A stretch of 64,000 nt of DNA from Clostridiales bacterium (GCA_018335855.1 JAGXRM010000037.1:62001-126000); one strand, 5' to 3'; numbered from the stretch's first letter, positions 28,701 through 37,284 are shown. Notes: generated by a model not told the origin, from the sequence alone. Translations and numbers: made by a program.

Positions 28701-28952
28701 GGCTCCCCCCATGTGGTGGATTATATTCGCGGCAACAAAATTGATGTGGTAATTAACACATTAACAAAAGGAAAAGCCCCACTGCGTGATGGGTTCCGGA
28801 TTCGTCGGGCCGCCGTCGAACTAAATATCCCCTGCCTGACATCCCTGGATACTACCAAAGCCGTCCTTGATGTCATGCAAAAACTAAAAATGGGTCATGG
28901 CATTAACCATATACCCATCCAGGAATATTTAAACAGTAAAAACTCAGATTAG
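25716..28952 (+). CDS. carB: Carbamoyl-phosphate synthase large subunit
   Basis: The 1078-residue synthetase. Two homologous ATP-grasp halves begin [23 protein letters not shown] and [22 protein letters not shown]; a C-terminal MGS-like allosteric domain (about 930-1075) ends it. It forms carbamoyl phosphate from bicarbonate, ATP and CarA-derived ammonia. Full length, no frameshift, and followed by a strong terminator. Confidence 0.98.
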   Translation: MPKYKDIKKVMVIGSGPIIIGQAAEFDYAGTQACRALKEEGMEVVLVNSNPATIMTDTNIADRVYIEPLQLSTLTEIIAKERPDGLLPTLGGQIGLNSGKDLAEQGVLERYNVRLLGTPLDAIRKAEDRQHFKDMMNALNEPIPSSIIVSTVEDAVAFANETDYPLVVRPAYTMGGTGGGFAHSEKELRITAQQGIKASPISQILVEQSVAGWKEIEFEVMRDSNDNCITICSMENIDPVGVHTGDSIVVAPAQTLTDHEYQMLRTASLKIIRALGIEGGCNIQFALDTDSFNYIVIEVNPRVSRSSALASKATGYPIAKVATKIAIGLTLDEIQNAVTKKTTACFEPTIDYVVIKVPRWPFDKFALAQRTLGTQMKATGEVMAIDRTLEAAILKAVRSLEIDVHSLKLDGLEELDMEDLKEMITRPNDQRLFVLAEAIRRGITLDEIYRISRIDPFFSQKIKNIIDMETKVAAYAVSGPGSLPAELWLESKQMGFADETIAELLNVPEAEVRSTRKASGILPAYKMVDTCAAEFEAVTPYFYSTYDEEDEAIPTKNRKIVVLGSGPIRIGQGIEFDYCSVHSVWALQQEGYETVIINNNPETVSTDFDTADRLYFEPLQPEDVLNVLDKENPEGVIVQFGGQTAINLAEPLAAAGITIIGTAVENIDRAEDRDKFEMLLEELNIPRPAGKTVTSAEQAVPAAQTIGYPVVVRPSYVLGGRAMEIVYNDSELEEYMRTAVKVSPGHPVLVDKYLLGTEIEVDAISDGHDVLIPGIMEHIERAGVHSGDSIAVYPSQSVSPAHKKLIVDYTTRLARALQVKGIINIQYVIFENQLYVLEVNPRSSRTVPFLSKVTDIPMVQLATRTALGRKLADLGYKSGLHPDQPFIAVKAPVFSFAKLTGLETSLGPEMKSTGEVMGIDLDLPRALYKALLAANLYIPQTGNILATIADKDKKDAIPVLKQFADLGFTLHATDGTAAALAKAGCDVNRVNKITEGSPHVVDYIRGNKIDVVINTLTKGKAPLRDGFRIRRAAVELNIPCLTSLDTTKAVLDVMQKLKMGHGINHIPIQEYLNSKNSD

Positions 28953-28985
28953 ATAAGGAAAGCAATTTAACGGAGCCTAATTTGT

Positions 28986-29020
28986 AAGCGCCTGCAAATG
29001 AATATGCAGGCGCTTTTTTT
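28986..29020 (+). terminator. Terminator after carB
   Basis: 11-bp stem AAGCGCCTGCA / TGCAGGCGCTT with an ATGAATA-type loop, followed by seven T residues. Confidence 0.9.
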
Positions 29021-29047
29021 ATTACTCAAATAACACTTATCGTACTT

Positions 29048-29785
29048 CTATATTTCGTCTTTAATTACTTTCTTTTTGTTTAACCGCTGACTAATGACAA
29101 CTAAGATGATACCAATTTCATAAAGAACTAAAAGAGGAAGAGCCATCATAATCTGAGACACGACATCAGGGGGTGTAAGGATAGCGGCAATCACTACGAT
29201 AAATAACAACGCATACTTCCTTTGGCTTCGCAAAAAAGCCGCGTCTACAATATGTAGCCATCCTAGAAACCAAAATAAAATCGGCAACTGGAAAACCACA
29301 CCAAACGCAAATAAAAAATTTGTTGCAAATGTTAAGTAATTAGAAATGGTGAACATGGCTGTGAGGCCCTCAGAAGCAAATTGCATAAAAAATATTATCG
29401 TATAGGGGAAAACAGTGAAATAAGCAAACGAAATGCCAGCAGTGAAGAAAAGAAGCATGGCTGCCATAACCGGAAGTATAATTTTCTTTTCATTTTTATA
29501 CAGAGCAGGAAAAATGAATGCCAGGAACTGATATGTCAGAACAGGCATGGATATAAGGATACCCGCAATCAGTGCCAGACGGAAATTAGCCATTAACGCT
29601 TCCGGAGGTGAAACGAAAATTAGATCAAGATGTCCGGCCGGACGAGTCAGTATACCCCGTAAGCTGTCTACGGCAGTAAACCCAATAATGGTGGCAATAA
29701 ACAGAGTGATTATACTAATGAACAAACGTTTTCTTAACTCCTCTAAATGATCAAACAGTGTTAACCCGTCCCATTTTTTAGCCAT
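29048..29785 (-). CDS. tatC: Twin-arginine translocase subunit TatC
   Basis: The substrate-recognition core of the Tat pathway that exports folded, often cofactor-bearing proteins. The 245-residue protein has six membrane helices and the conserved N-terminal LFDHLEELRKRL and FVSPPEALMANF-like loop. The best start is ATG 29785 although the AAGGAGG site is about 14 bases away, a long spacing; no nearer in-frame start exists. tatA and a Tat-signal cytochrome lie 3-4 kb away, linked by a shared upstream motif. Confidence 0.95.
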   Translation of the reverse strand: MAKKWDGLTLFDHLEELRKRLFISIITLFIATIIGFTAVDSLRGILTRPAGHLDLIFVSPPEALMANFRLALIAGILISMPVLTYQFLAFIFPALYKNEKKIILPVMAAMLLFFTAGISFAYFTVFPYTIIFFMQFASEGLTAMFTISNYLTFATNFLFAFGVVFQLPILFWFLGWLHIVDAAFLRSQRKYALLFIVVIAAILTPPDVVSQIMMALPLLVLYEIGIILVVISQRLNKKKVIKDEI

Positions 29786-29841
29786 AAAATTCTTTTGTGC
29801 CTCCTTGTATGCGTAATGGCTACACAACATTCTAATTATAT

Positions 29842-29861
29842 GTTATGATATTCACATAATA
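29842..29861 (+). promoter_or_regulatory. Shared operator-like motif, copy A (tatC/tusA intergenic)
   Basis: GTTATGATATTCACATAATA, near-palindromic (TTAT-N9-ATAA). Close copies lie at 31301-31320 and 32552-32571. It lies 57 bp upstream of tatC. In the same gap, ACATATT/AATATGT (29921-29941) forms a second inverted repeat; otherwise 29862-30125 shows no gene. Confidence 0.5.
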
Positions 29862-30125
29862 CAACACTTTCGGCCACGTTCCTTCTTCCTCGTTGGACAT
29901 CTCTATGCCTCAGTTCGTCAACATATTTCCAGTGAATATGTGTAAAAACCAATCATGGCCGCTGTTTCTCTCATCTGGCGGGATCTAACGGTCATAGCCA
30001 ATTACTATAACTATACAGGTAACGTATGGCCACGCCAAAATAAAAAAAGAATTGTTTTTTTCTATAAACTTCTATACGATAAAGTAGGAAGAATTATTGA
30101 ACCCTAGATTAAGGGAGGCACAGTA

Positions 30126-30353
30126 ATGGACTATTACATTGACGCTTTGGGGGAAATGTGTCCCGTCCCCATTATCAAAGCAGAGTTAAAAATGCTCAAA
30201 TTAAACGCCCATGACAGGGTAATCTTAACAACGGATCACAACTGTTCAACAAGTAGCGTTACGAATCATTTTTATAGCAAGTACCGTTATCCCTGTGAAG
30301 TAAAACGGTTAGATGACGGGATTTGGGAGATTATTATTGAAAAGACTGCTTAA
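30126..30353 (+). CDS. TusA/SirA-like sulfur carrier protein
   Basis: A 75-residue protein with the family signature DALGEMCPVPIIKAELKM, including the reactive Cys of CPxP at residue 12. TusA-fold proteins carry persulfide sulfur (or selenium) between enzymes and are often paired with YeeE/YedE transporters, as here. An AGGGAGG site precedes the ATG. Its last four bases overlap the 3' end of the convergent lysR gene. Which acceptor it serves is unknown. Confidence 0.88.
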   Translation: MDYYIDALGEMCPVPIIKAELKMLKLNAHDRVILTTDHNCSTSSVTNHFYSKYRYPCEVKRLDDGIWEIIIEKTA

Positions 30354-31276
30354 CAGAATCCCCTGTCTTTTGAATATAGAAAGTTTAGGAAAGCAGCATG
30401 ATTTGGTTTTTCTACATTTTCTGCATGAAACAGAGTTGTAAATTCATGCTTGAAGACAAAGTTTTCCACTTTTACTTCTTTTACCATTTTATAATAAAGT
30501 TCCTTACGAACAGCCATTCTTGGAAGTATTGAAACCCCTTTTCCGGCAGCAACGGCAGAGACAATAGCATTAATTGTATTCAACTCTAACACAACATTTA
30601 AGTCGTCCAAAGTAATCCCTCTTATAGCTAACGCCATTTCTAACGTTGTTCGTATACCTGAGCCTTTTTCACGGATAATCAGAGGCATTGTACGGAATTG
30701 ATTGTCAGGCAACATGCCATTAATGTTCTGCCATTTTTCATTATTGGGGACAATCAGAACTAACTCTTTTAACGTCACCCGCTTCGTCTTAATTTTTTCT
30801 GTGTTTAAAGCTTCTCTCGTCTCATTGCAAAGTGGCCCTTCCACCAGCCCCAGGTCAACACGGCGGTTAATTAGTTTCTCGATGACATTTTTTGAATTTG
30901 TAATATCCATTTGTATATTAATATGAGGATACCGTTCTTTAAAGTTATAAACAGTGCAGGGAAGAGCATAATTGCCGATGGTGCTGGACGCTCCCACCGC
31001 CAGTTCATACTCCTGACCTCGAGACCGGTCCAATTCACGTTCAATGTTTTCTCCCAGAGAGAGAATCTTCTGTGCATGTTGGTACACAATCATCCCTGCA
31101 GCTGTCGGCTTAATTCCCTTATTTGTCCTTTCGAGCAGCTTTTCATGATAATATCGTTCAAGTTCCTGGATTTTTACGCTTAGTGACGGCTGGGAGACAA
31201 AAAGTTTTTTTGCTGCTTTAGAGATGCTTCCTGATTCCACTACGACACAATAGGCGTATAAGCTATTAATTTCCAT
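30350..31276 (-). CDS. LysR family transcriptional regulator
   Basis: A 308-residue regulator with an N-terminal winged HTH (YCVVVESGSISKAAKKLFVSQ) and a LysR substrate-binding domain (about 90-295). It diverges from the YeeE/YedE transporter gene and converges on the TusA-like gene, so it probably controls one or both. The 107-bp divergent region contains motif copy B, 25 bp upstream of its start. It could belong to the selenium-associated LysR group, but that needs a family search. Confidence 0.9.
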   Translation of the reverse strand: MEINSLYAYCVVVESGSISKAAKKLFVSQPSLSVKIQELERYYHEKLLERTNKGIKPTAAGMIVYQHAQKILSLGENIERELDRSRGQEYELAVGASSTIGNYALPCTVYNFKERYPHINIQMDITNSKNVIEKLINRRVDLGLVEGPLCNETREALNTEKIKTKRVTLKELVLIVPNNEKWQNINGMLPDNQFRTMPLIIREKGSGIRTTLEMALAIRGITLDDLNVVLELNTINAIVSAVAAGKGVSILPRMAVRKELYYKMVKEVKVENFVFKHEFTTLFHAENVEKPNHAAFLNFLYSKDRGFC

Positions 31277-31300
31277 AGAATTTCTCTCCCTGCTATAGTA

Positions 31301-31320
31301 GTTATAATATTCACGTATAT
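31301..31320 (+). promoter_or_regulatory. Shared operator-like motif, copy B (lysR-yedE intergenic)
   Basis: GTTATAATATTCACGTATAT, matching copy A at 15 of 20 positions or better. It lies in the divergent promoter region, upstream of a TTGACA (31332-31337) that could be the -35 of the transporter promoter. Confidence 0.55.
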
Positions 31321-31383
31321 TATATATTTATTTGACACAGATACGAATATTTCCTGCTACCTTAATAAAAAGGAGCGATATTA

Positions 31384-32544
31384 ATGGCAGAAGTTGTGAT
31401 AATTAGAAACCGGGATAAAACAAGCTTTTCTGCCAGTGCTACTCTTTTTGTAATTACTCTTATCGGTTATGAGCTTTACACTTTGCATAACTATGCTTTC
31501 CTGCCTTATATTTTTGGTTTGGCTTTCGGGTATGTGATTCAGCGCTCACGCTTTTGCTTTGCCTCCTGTTTCCGGGATATATTTGTGATCCGCACTGCGT
31601 CCATGACAAGGGCGCTACTTTTGTTGCTTGCTCTTACCACGGTCGGTTTCGCTATCATTAATTTCTTACCCGGCCAGGCTGGGTTGGCTGTAACGGGAAA
31701 AATTTATCCTGTCGGGATACATACCGCTTTAGCCGGCATCTTCTTTGGTTTTGGCATGGTCATTGCGGGTAATTGTGTTTCGGGATGCCTGGTACGCATG
31801 GGAGAAGGATATCTGATGCAGCTTAGCACCTTTGCCGGTCTTTTGTTTGGATCATTACTTGGAGCCTGGCATCTGGATTGGTGGGTCTCTGTGATGATTA
31901 CACCTTCGTGGACATATTTTTTGCCCGATTTATTCAGCTGGCCTGGTGCTCTGATTATTCAGCTTTCCTTGCTTGCTGTTCTGTTCAAATTAACCGCAAA
32001 AATAGACGGTGTCAGTGACCCACTGGCACTGTTCAGAAAGCAACAAGGCGTTCCCATCTGGAGTTATGGAACAGGGGCTGTTGCACTGGCTGTTCTTAAT
32101 ATTCTTATGTACTGGTTATGGGGTAAGCAATGGGGAATCACCGGCGGCATCACGCATATTTCAGGGTGGGCAGCAAATAAAATGGGGATACCTGCTATGA
32201 ACTGGTGGTACTTCAACAATCTCTCCGGGGAAAACGTGGCGGCCAGCTTTCTGAGATACCCTCTTATTTTCTTATCTTTGGGAATGGTGGGCGGCTCTTT
32301 ATTCTCCAGCCTGATTAACCGCGAATTTAAGATACGCCGTCCGAGGACTGCAAAGTATATCTGCGCTGGTCTGGCAGGCGGCTTTATGATGGGCTACAGT
32401 TCAAGACTGGCCTTTGGCTGTAACATCGGCGCCCTGCTTAACGGTATCGGGTCATTGTCAGTGCATGGCTGGGTATTTGGCCTTTTCATATTCATAGGAG
32501 CTATTTTCGGCGGGAAGGTTCTCGTACGCTACGTAATTAGCTGA
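31384..32544 (+). CDS. YeeE/YedE family sulfur/selenium transporter
   Basis: A 386-residue membrane protein with about ten helices. It shows the family patterns GYVIQRSRFCFASCFRD, GNCVSGCLVRMGEG and LAFGCNIGALLNG with conserved cysteines in the membrane region. Members transport thiosulfate or related sulfur compounds, and some are linked to selenium metabolism. Pairing with a TusA-like carrier supports that role. An AAAAGGAG site precedes the ATG; a terminator lies 100 bp past the stop. Confidence 0.88.
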   Translation: MAEVVIIRNRDKTSFSASATLFVITLIGYELYTLHNYAFLPYIFGLAFGYVIQRSRFCFASCFRDIFVIRTASMTRALLLLLALTTVGFAIINFLPGQAGLAVTGKIYPVGIHTALAGIFFGFGMVIAGNCVSGCLVRMGEGYLMQLSTFAGLLFGSLLGAWHLDWWVSVMITPSWTYFLPDLFSWPGALIIQLSLLAVLFKLTAKIDGVSDPLALFRKQQGVPIWSYGTGAVALAVLNILMYWLWGKQWGITGGITHISGWAANKMGIPAMNWWYFNNLSGENVAASFLRYPLIFLSLGMVGGSLFSSLINREFKIRRPRTAKYICAGLAGGFMMGYSSRLAFGCNIGALLNGIGSLSVHGWVFGLFIFIGAIFGGKVLVRYVIS

Positions 32545-32551
32545 GGAATAT

Positions 32552-32571
32552 GTTATAGTTTTCACGAATAC
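32552..32571 (+). promoter_or_regulatory. Shared operator-like motif, copy C (upstream of tatA-selenocytochrome)
   Basis: GTTATAGTTTTCACGAATAC, eight bases past the yedE stop. The terminator at 32645-32667 lies between it and tatA, so a transcript starting here would have to pass that hairpin. Confidence 0.45.
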
Positions 32572-32644
32572 CCATGGCATTTTTATATAGCCAATTATTA
32601 GAATTATGTGCGTTAGCCCTTATAGTATATAGAAACTTTAGCAG

Positions 32645-32667
32645 GAGCCAAAATAGGCTCCTTTTTT
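32645..32667 (+). terminator. Terminator after the YeeE/YedE gene
   Basis: 6-bp stem GGAGCC / GGCTCC with an AAAATA loop and six T residues. Confidence 0.8.
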
Positions 32668-32766
32668 GCAGCCTATTTTACAGGTAGGATTTCTTACAAA
32701 GCAGTGGTATATATAGATTTAAGAAAATAATCACAACTTGTATCCTACTTAGCAGGAGGTGAAAAG

Positions 32767-32949
32767 ATGATCTCTAAAATTGGCCTGCCCGAACTGCTCG
32801 TGGCTTTTGCTGTAGCACTGCTCGTATTTGGTCCGTCAAAGCTGCCGGATATCGGTAAGGCTTTTGGCCGCGGGCTTCGTGAATTCAAAGATGCCACAAA
32901 GGAGATTTCTCAGAGTGTTTCTGATGCTCAGGAAGAAGAAATTGTCTAA
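32767..32949 (+). CDS. tatA: Twin-arginine translocase subunit TatA
   Basis: A 60-residue protein with one N-terminal membrane helix, the [21 protein letters not shown] hinge and amphipathic helix when read in pieces, and an acidic tail. It forms the Tat pore. It lies 36 bp upstream of a Tat-signal cytochrome gene, so translocase and substrate are probably made together. AGGAGGTG precedes the ATG. Confidence 0.95.
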   Translation: MISKIGLPELLVAFAVALLVFGPSKLPDIGKAFGRGLREFKDATKEISQSVSDAQEEEIV

Positions 32950-32985
32950 CTAACAATGTAAGCAATCAAAAGGAGGTTATTTGTA

Positions 32986-33792
32986 ATGGCTACATGCGAA
33001 GAAAAGATTTTATCAAGAAGGAAACTCCTGCGTAATGCAGGTGTCTCCCTGGCCGGAATCACCCTGGCGAGCTCCATGGGTTTTTTATCAGGATGCTCCA
33101 ATCAGGCTGCTCCGGTACCGGCAACAGTAGCAGAACCCGCTGAAGTACCTGTCCCGGTATGGCCTTTAAGTTACGTGAAACTGGATCCCGCTGCAGCTGA
33201 GCAAAAAGCTTATGCCGCTTATAAGGAGGACGGCTGAGGCTACGGTGCTGCTGAGGGGGTCCTCGGCTATTTGGCAGAAGAAGTGGGTTATCCGTTCAAC
33301 CAGATCCCGTCAGAAGGCTTTTCTGCATTTAAATCCGGTATCCACGGATGGGGGTCCATTTGCGGTGCGTTAGTTCCGGCAATCTACGCGATTACACTGG
33401 TTGCTGAAGGTGACGAGCAAAAAGATATGGTTAACGAACTGATGGCTTGGTACAAAGACACCCCGTTCCCCATCTACCAGCCAAAAGGGCTTAATCTGCC
33501 CACCACCGTGGCCGACTCCAGTCTCTGCCACGTCTCCGTAACTAAATTTATGCAGTTATTGGATATTCCCCGCGATGATCCGCAACGGAGTGAACGTTGT
33601 GGCGGTCTGACTGCAGATGTGGCGAAATTTACTGTGGCCATGCTAAACGACTTTGCCGACAAGAAGTTAGCGACCGGCGTATTCAAGCCATCCGCAGTTG
33701 TGGGCGAATGTATGGCCTGTCACAGCAAAATGGAATGGGCTCACGGCAAAGAAACGTGCACATCCTGCCATGGCGACCCACACAACGATTAA
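32986..33792 (+). CDS. Tat-exported split-Soret-type dihaem cytochrome, selenocysteine-containing
   Basis: Read through the in-frame TGA at 33235-33237 as selenocysteine, this encodes 268 residues. The N terminus has a twin-arginine signal (SRRKLLRNAG) with a lipobox-like LSGC. The middle (residues 84-170) is a C_GCAxxG_C_C-like domain in which selenocysteine replaces the first Cys (DG-Sec-GYGAAEGVLGYL) and a later Cys is kept (GSICGAL). The C terminus has two haem-binding CxxCH motifs (CMACH, CTSCH). This architecture matches split-Soret cytochrome c of sulfate reducers. Both halves are in one frame, and homologous residues run on immediately after the TGA. A strong hairpin follows the TGA. 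Alternative: a nonsense-mutated gene, which is less likely because both sides are well conserved. Confidence 0.85.
33235..33267 (+). promoter_or_regulatory. Sec codon and bacterial SECIS-like hairpin
   Basis: TGA at 33235-33237 is followed after 12 bases by a 7-bp stem GCTGAGG / CCTCGGC (33250-33256 with 33261-33267; one G-U pair) with a GGGT apical loop. The loop lies about 20 bases past the TGA and holds guanines, as expected for SelB recognition. Confidence 0.75.
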
Positions 33793-33804
33793 ATAGTAGT
33801 AATA

Positions 33805-33846
33805 AAAATCACGGTGAAGTATATAAACTTCCCGTGATTTTTTTAT
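33805..33846 (+). terminator. Terminator after the selenocytochrome gene
   Basis: Long stem AAAATCACGG-TGAAGT / ACTTC-CCGTGATTTT with an ATATA loop and a run of T residues. Confidence 0.85.
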
Positions 33847-33971
33847 CGCATTAAACAAGCCGCAATTTCTAAATATTCAAATCTTCGTGAATTATTTAGC
33901 AGATCATGTTCGTGAAAACACGCCGCCGTCGTCGTCACTCATTTGAAACGGCAACAGGAACAAGGCTAACT

Positions 33972-34011
33972 CAAAAAAACAAGCCCTGGAGAGTAAAATC
34001 TCCGGGGCTTG
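33972..34011 (-). terminator. Terminator after the hdr-flx operon
   Basis: Stem CAAGCCC-GGAGA / TCTCC-GGGCTTG followed on the minus strand by seven T residues, just past the flxA stop. Confidence 0.9.
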
Positions 34012-34020
34012 AAAATTTTT

Positions 34021-34854
34021 CTAGAATTCCGGTGGCATTTGCTGCAACTGAGCCAGTGAAAAAACCGGCCCTTCTTTGCAGACATATTTGTCGCCAATAT
34101 TGCAACGACCACATTTTCCTACACCGCATTTCATTTTCATTTCCAAAGTGGTAATGATGTTTTCCGGTGTATAGTTCATTTTTTCCAGGCTCTGCAGCAC
34201 AAATTTAATCATAATCGGCGGTCCGCAAGTTATCGTAACCTTACCCTCAGGATTCGGGTTCAACTGCTCAAGAAATGCAGGAACAAAGCCTACATTTCCA
34301 TCCCAGTCATCACTCTTCACATCCACGGTAAGATGGACCTCCGTGTTTTTCACTTTCGGCCAGTTTTCAAAGATCTCAACTTTCTGGATAAGGTCGGCGG
34401 ATGAACGGGAACCGTAGATGATATCAATTTTGCCGTAATCATCCCGATTGTCCATACAATAATTGATTAAAGAACGTAGCGGTGCCAACGCAATGCCGCC
34501 GGCGATAAACAGCAGGTCTTTCCCTTTCATAAAGTCAAAGGGGAAACCCTTGCCGTAGGGACCGCGAATACCAATCTTTGTTCCCGGTACAATTTCGTGC
34601 ATGGCGCGGGTAACGGAACCCACTTCTTTGATGCTAAACTCCAGAAAACCCTTCCTGGTCGGCGAAGAGGTGATAGAAAAGAGCGCCTCACCTACAGGAA
34701 AGAGGGAAACCATCGCGCATTGGCCAGGTTCATAATCGAAGAAGTCGTTACCGTCAGCCGAAACGACACGGAATGTCTTTACATCCGGTGTTTCACGAAA
34801 GACTTCCTCAACAATGCCAATCCGGGGCAATAACGGATTATTGTTACATGCCAC
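34021..34854 (-). CDS. flxA: FlxA: FAD/NAD(H)-binding oxidoreductase subunit
   Basis: A 277-residue protein of the ferredoxin-NADP reductase fold: FAD-binding beta barrel (YEPGQCAMVSLFPVGEALFSI), NAD-binding domain (LLFIAGGIALAPLRSLI; TCGPPIMI) and a C-terminal [2Fe-2S]-type Cys cluster (MKCGVGKCGRCNIGDKYVC), as in AsrB and dihydroorotate dehydrogenase PyrK. It would accept NADH electrons for the Flx-Hdr complex. I chose GTG 34854, with AGGAGG nine bases upstream, overlapping the flxB stop; a GTG at 34863 would sit on the ribosome binding site. Confidence 0.87.
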   Translation of the reverse strand: MACNNNPLLPRIGIVEEVFRETPDVKTFRVVSADGNDFFDYEPGQCAMVSLFPVGEALFSITSSPTRKGFLEFSIKEVGSVTRAMHEIVPGTKIGIRGPYGKGFPFDFMKGKDLLFIAGGIALAPLRSLINYCMDNRDDYGKIDIIYGSRSSADLIQKVEIFENWPKVKNTEVHLTVDVKSDDWDGNVGFVPAFLEQLNPNPEGKVTITCGPPIMIKFVLQSLEKMNYTPENIITTLEMKMKCGVGKCGRCNIGDKYVCKEGPVFSLAQLQQMPPEF

Positions 34855-35872
34855 CAGCCGCACCTCCTATTTCTTGAATCACTTCAAGGATATCAAGGTT
34901 TACAGGGCACTTGCGCACACAACGTCCGCAACCAACACAGGCGTAGTCGCCATGCTGGTGCGGGAAATAGTTCAGCTTATGCATAAAGCGTTGCCGCACT
35001 CTTTCTTTCTGTGTGGGGCGAGGGTTATGCCCGTGACCCATGAGCGTAAAGTCTGAGTACATGCAAGAATCCCAGCAACGAATCCGCTCACCGCGGCTAC
35101 CTGTTGAGTATTCCTGCATATCAAAACAATGGCACGTCGGACAAACAAATGTGCAAGTGCCGCAAGCGATACAGCGCTTGTGCAAACGGTCCCAGTAGAA
35201 GTCTTCAAACATACCGTCAAGCTTCTCCATAACCCCTTGCACATTGACAGAGGTGGTATATCCTTCTTTTGCTTGCTCCTGGGCGTCTTTCACTTTGTTT
35301 TCATCACCGGACGTAGCTTCCTGAATCAGGCCGTTCAACTGAGTTAACAATTCCTCGCCTTTTGTTGTCTGGGCGGAAAGGACGATTTCTTCACCGGTAT
35401 CCGTGGCCAACACATCAGCGCCGGGAGCTTTGCCGGGTTCAAGATCAAAAGAAGTACAGAAACAGGTTTCATCAGGGCTCTTGCACCCCATAGCAATGAC
35501 CGTGGTATTTTCGCGGCGTTGGCGGTACGCAATATCCACCGGGTCGCCCAAATAGACTTTATCCATCATGGCAAAACTGGAAACATCACAGGGACGAACC
35601 CCAAAGAGTATAGTCTTATCCCCCGCCTTGCAAGCGAAGTCTTCTATTTCCAGCTCATCGCTAATATCATAGCGTAAAACTGCTTCTGTTTGCGGGAAGA
35701 AAAACTTTTTCGGCGGCACAAACACATTAATGGTTGTGAGATCCACCTCAACGTCCTCCTGCCACGGCGCAAAGTTGACAACTCCGTCTGAAGCGACAGG
35801 GACGTACAGCTTTGCCTCGGCAGACAGCATGCTCAACATCTTCGACAGTTGTGATTTGGCTATCTTTTTCAT
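34844..35872 (-). CDS. flxB: FlxB: 4Fe-4S ferredoxin-type subunit (AsrA-like)
   Basis: A 342-residue protein with an N-terminal AsrA-like domain and two 4Fe-4S motifs near the C terminus (CIACGTCTFVCPTCHC and CVGCGRCVRKCPVN). It relays electrons between the FlxA flavoprotein and the other iron-sulfur subunits. Twelve bases separate it from flxC, and it overlaps flxA. Confidence 0.87.
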   Translation of the reverse strand: MKKIAKSQLSKMLSMLSAEAKLYVPVASDGVVNFAPWQEDVEVDLTTINVFVPPKKFFFPQTEAVLRYDISDELEIEDFACKAGDKTILFGVRPCDVSSFAMMDKVYLGDPVDIAYRQRRENTTVIAMGCKSPDETCFCTSFDLEPGKAPGADVLATDTGEEIVLSAQTTKGEELLTQLNGLIQEATSGDENKVKDAQEQAKEGYTTSVNVQGVMEKLDGMFEDFYWDRLHKRCIACGTCTFVCPTCHCFDMQEYSTGSRGERIRCWDSCMYSDFTLMGHGHNPRPTQKERVRQRFMHKLNYFPHQHGDYACVGCGRCVRKCPVNLDILEVIQEIGGAAGGM

Positions 35873-35884
35873 CGCTGCACCCCC

Positions 35885-36856
35885 TTAACTTTCGTCAAAA
35901 CCGGCCGGATCTTCACCGCGGTACGTACCTAGCGGCGGGTTATCTTCCGGGTCCAGTCCTGCTTCATATTCACCGAAGAATTCATCCAGGTCTTTAATCA
36001 ACTTACGGTTTAACTCCTGCAGCGGGATTCCGGCAGGGCAAATCCGTTCGCATTCACCGCACTCAAAACAACGGCCGGCCACGTGGAACGCACGGATAAT
36101 ATGGTAGTTCAGTGTGTCGCCCATGTCATTGGCTTTTCCAAGCCACCGTGGTTCCGCCTGGTCAAAGATACAGACGCGGCAGTTGCAGGCCGGACAGGTA
36201 TTACGGCAGGCAAAGCAACGGATGCAGCGGTCCATTTGACGGGACCAGTATGAAAAACGCTCTTCCAGTTCCTTTTTCTCCATATTATCTATGCGAGCGA
36301 AACGAGCCTCGTTCACACCTTTTCTGACCGGGACTTCCTCCCAAATCAGCTTGTCAGAGACAACCGGATTCGGGTAACGGCAGGTTAAACATTTATCTAG
36401 CAGGTACTCCTCGGCCGCTACTCTTTCCTCTTTCCCGTCAACGTCGATGATTAAACTGTCACCATCAATGGTTACCTTTTTTATCTTTTTAGAGGCAAAG
36501 CTTGCTCTGATTTTGTCGGCATCTGCTTTCCCTTCACAGGGGACGCCGTAGACGACGACACGATCGCGATCCAGACGCTTATCCTGGATAAGGCGGTTAA
36601 TGCCCCGGGAGTCGCACCCTTTTACGAAGATACCGACTTTATCATGACAGTCGTAATCTTCCAGGAGGTACTTGACCGGATTGAAAACGGTAAACGGATC
36701 CCAGACCAACTGGTCAACATCGTCCACACTTTCAATAAAGGCCACCGGTGACTGCCACCAGAAATCTTTTTTGCGCCAACCCAGGACTGCGGTCACTTCC
36801 TGTTTCTGCAGAGCATCCGATGCGACTTTGCGCATTTTTTCGCTACATTCTTTCAT
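35885..36856 (-). CDS. flxC: FlxC: 4Fe-4S ferredoxin-type subunit
   Basis: A 323-residue protein with a globular N-terminal domain, an internal CLTCRYPNP Cys pair and two 4Fe-4S motifs (CIRCFACRNTCPACNC, CFECGECERICPAG). It resembles the coenzyme F420 hydrogenase/dehydrogenase beta-type iron-sulfur subunits. Its ATGA overlaps the flxD stop, indicating translational coupling. Confidence 0.86.
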   Translation of the reverse strand: MKECSEKMRKVASDALQKQEVTAVLGWRKKDFWWQSPVAFIESVDDVDQLVWDPFTVFNPVKYLLEDYDCHDKVGIFVKGCDSRGINRLIQDKRLDRDRVVVYGVPCEGKADADKIRASFASKKIKKVTIDGDSLIIDVDGKEERVAAEEYLLDKCLTCRYPNPVVSDKLIWEEVPVRKGVNEARFARIDNMEKKELEERFSYWSRQMDRCIRCFACRNTCPACNCRVCIFDQAEPRWLGKANDMGDTLNYHIIRAFHVAGRCFECGECERICPAGIPLQELNRKLIKDLDEFFGEYEAGLDPEDNPPLGTYRGEDPAGFDES

Positions 36857-37284
36857 CGGACATCCCTCAACTTTCTGTTCGGGCCCAGGGCTTTTATTTC
36901 CTGAGTGATTTCATTCATCACCCCGGCGAATTTAGCGCCTTCGGAACCGGAAATCCAGCGAACCTGGAAGCGCTCCGGCTCGATACCCATATACTCTAAC
37001 ATTCTTTTGAGAACTGTAAAGCGGCGACGGGTGTAGTAGTTACCGCTGTGGTAATGGCAGTCCCCAGGATGGCAACCGGCAATCAGCACTCCGTCGGCAC
37101 CGCGCTGGAAGGCGCGGATAATAAAGCTGGGATTCACGCGGCTGGAGCAGGGTACGCGGACAATCCTGACGTTTGTCGGATAGCTCATACGGCTGGTTCC
37201 GGCCAGGTCGGCGCCGGCATAGCTGCACCAGTTGCAACAGAAGGCCACAATTAGAGGCTCATGACTCTCAAGGTTTACAGACAT
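36853..37284 (-). CDS. flxD: FlxD: MvhD/HdrA-linking iron-sulfur subunit
   Basis: A 143-residue MvhD-like protein with CCNWCSYAGAD and further cysteines (VPCSSRVNP, GCHPGDCHY). MvhD-type subunits carry a [2Fe-2S] cluster and pass electrons to HdrA. The ATG at 37284 overlaps the end of hdrA by ten bases; the longer open frame upstream overlaps hdrA and is not used. Confidence 0.9.
   Translation of the reverse strand: MSVNLESHEPLIVAFCCNWCSYAGADLAGTSRMSYPTNVRIVRVPCSSRVNPSFIIRAFQRGADGVLIAGCHPGDCHYHSGNYYTRRRFTVLKRMLEYMGIEPERFQVRWISGSEGAKFAGVMNEITQEIKALGPNRKLRDVR

Noticed and set aside
30126-30353. YedF selenium-metabolism protein
   Set aside because: At 75 residues with only the TusA/SirA domain it lacks the second domain of YedF, so only a TusA-like call is supported.
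33235-33237. Two separate genes split by a true stop at TGA
   Set aside because: The downstream half has no start codon or ribosome binding site close to the TGA, while the domain runs continuously across it and a SECIS-like hairpin follows.
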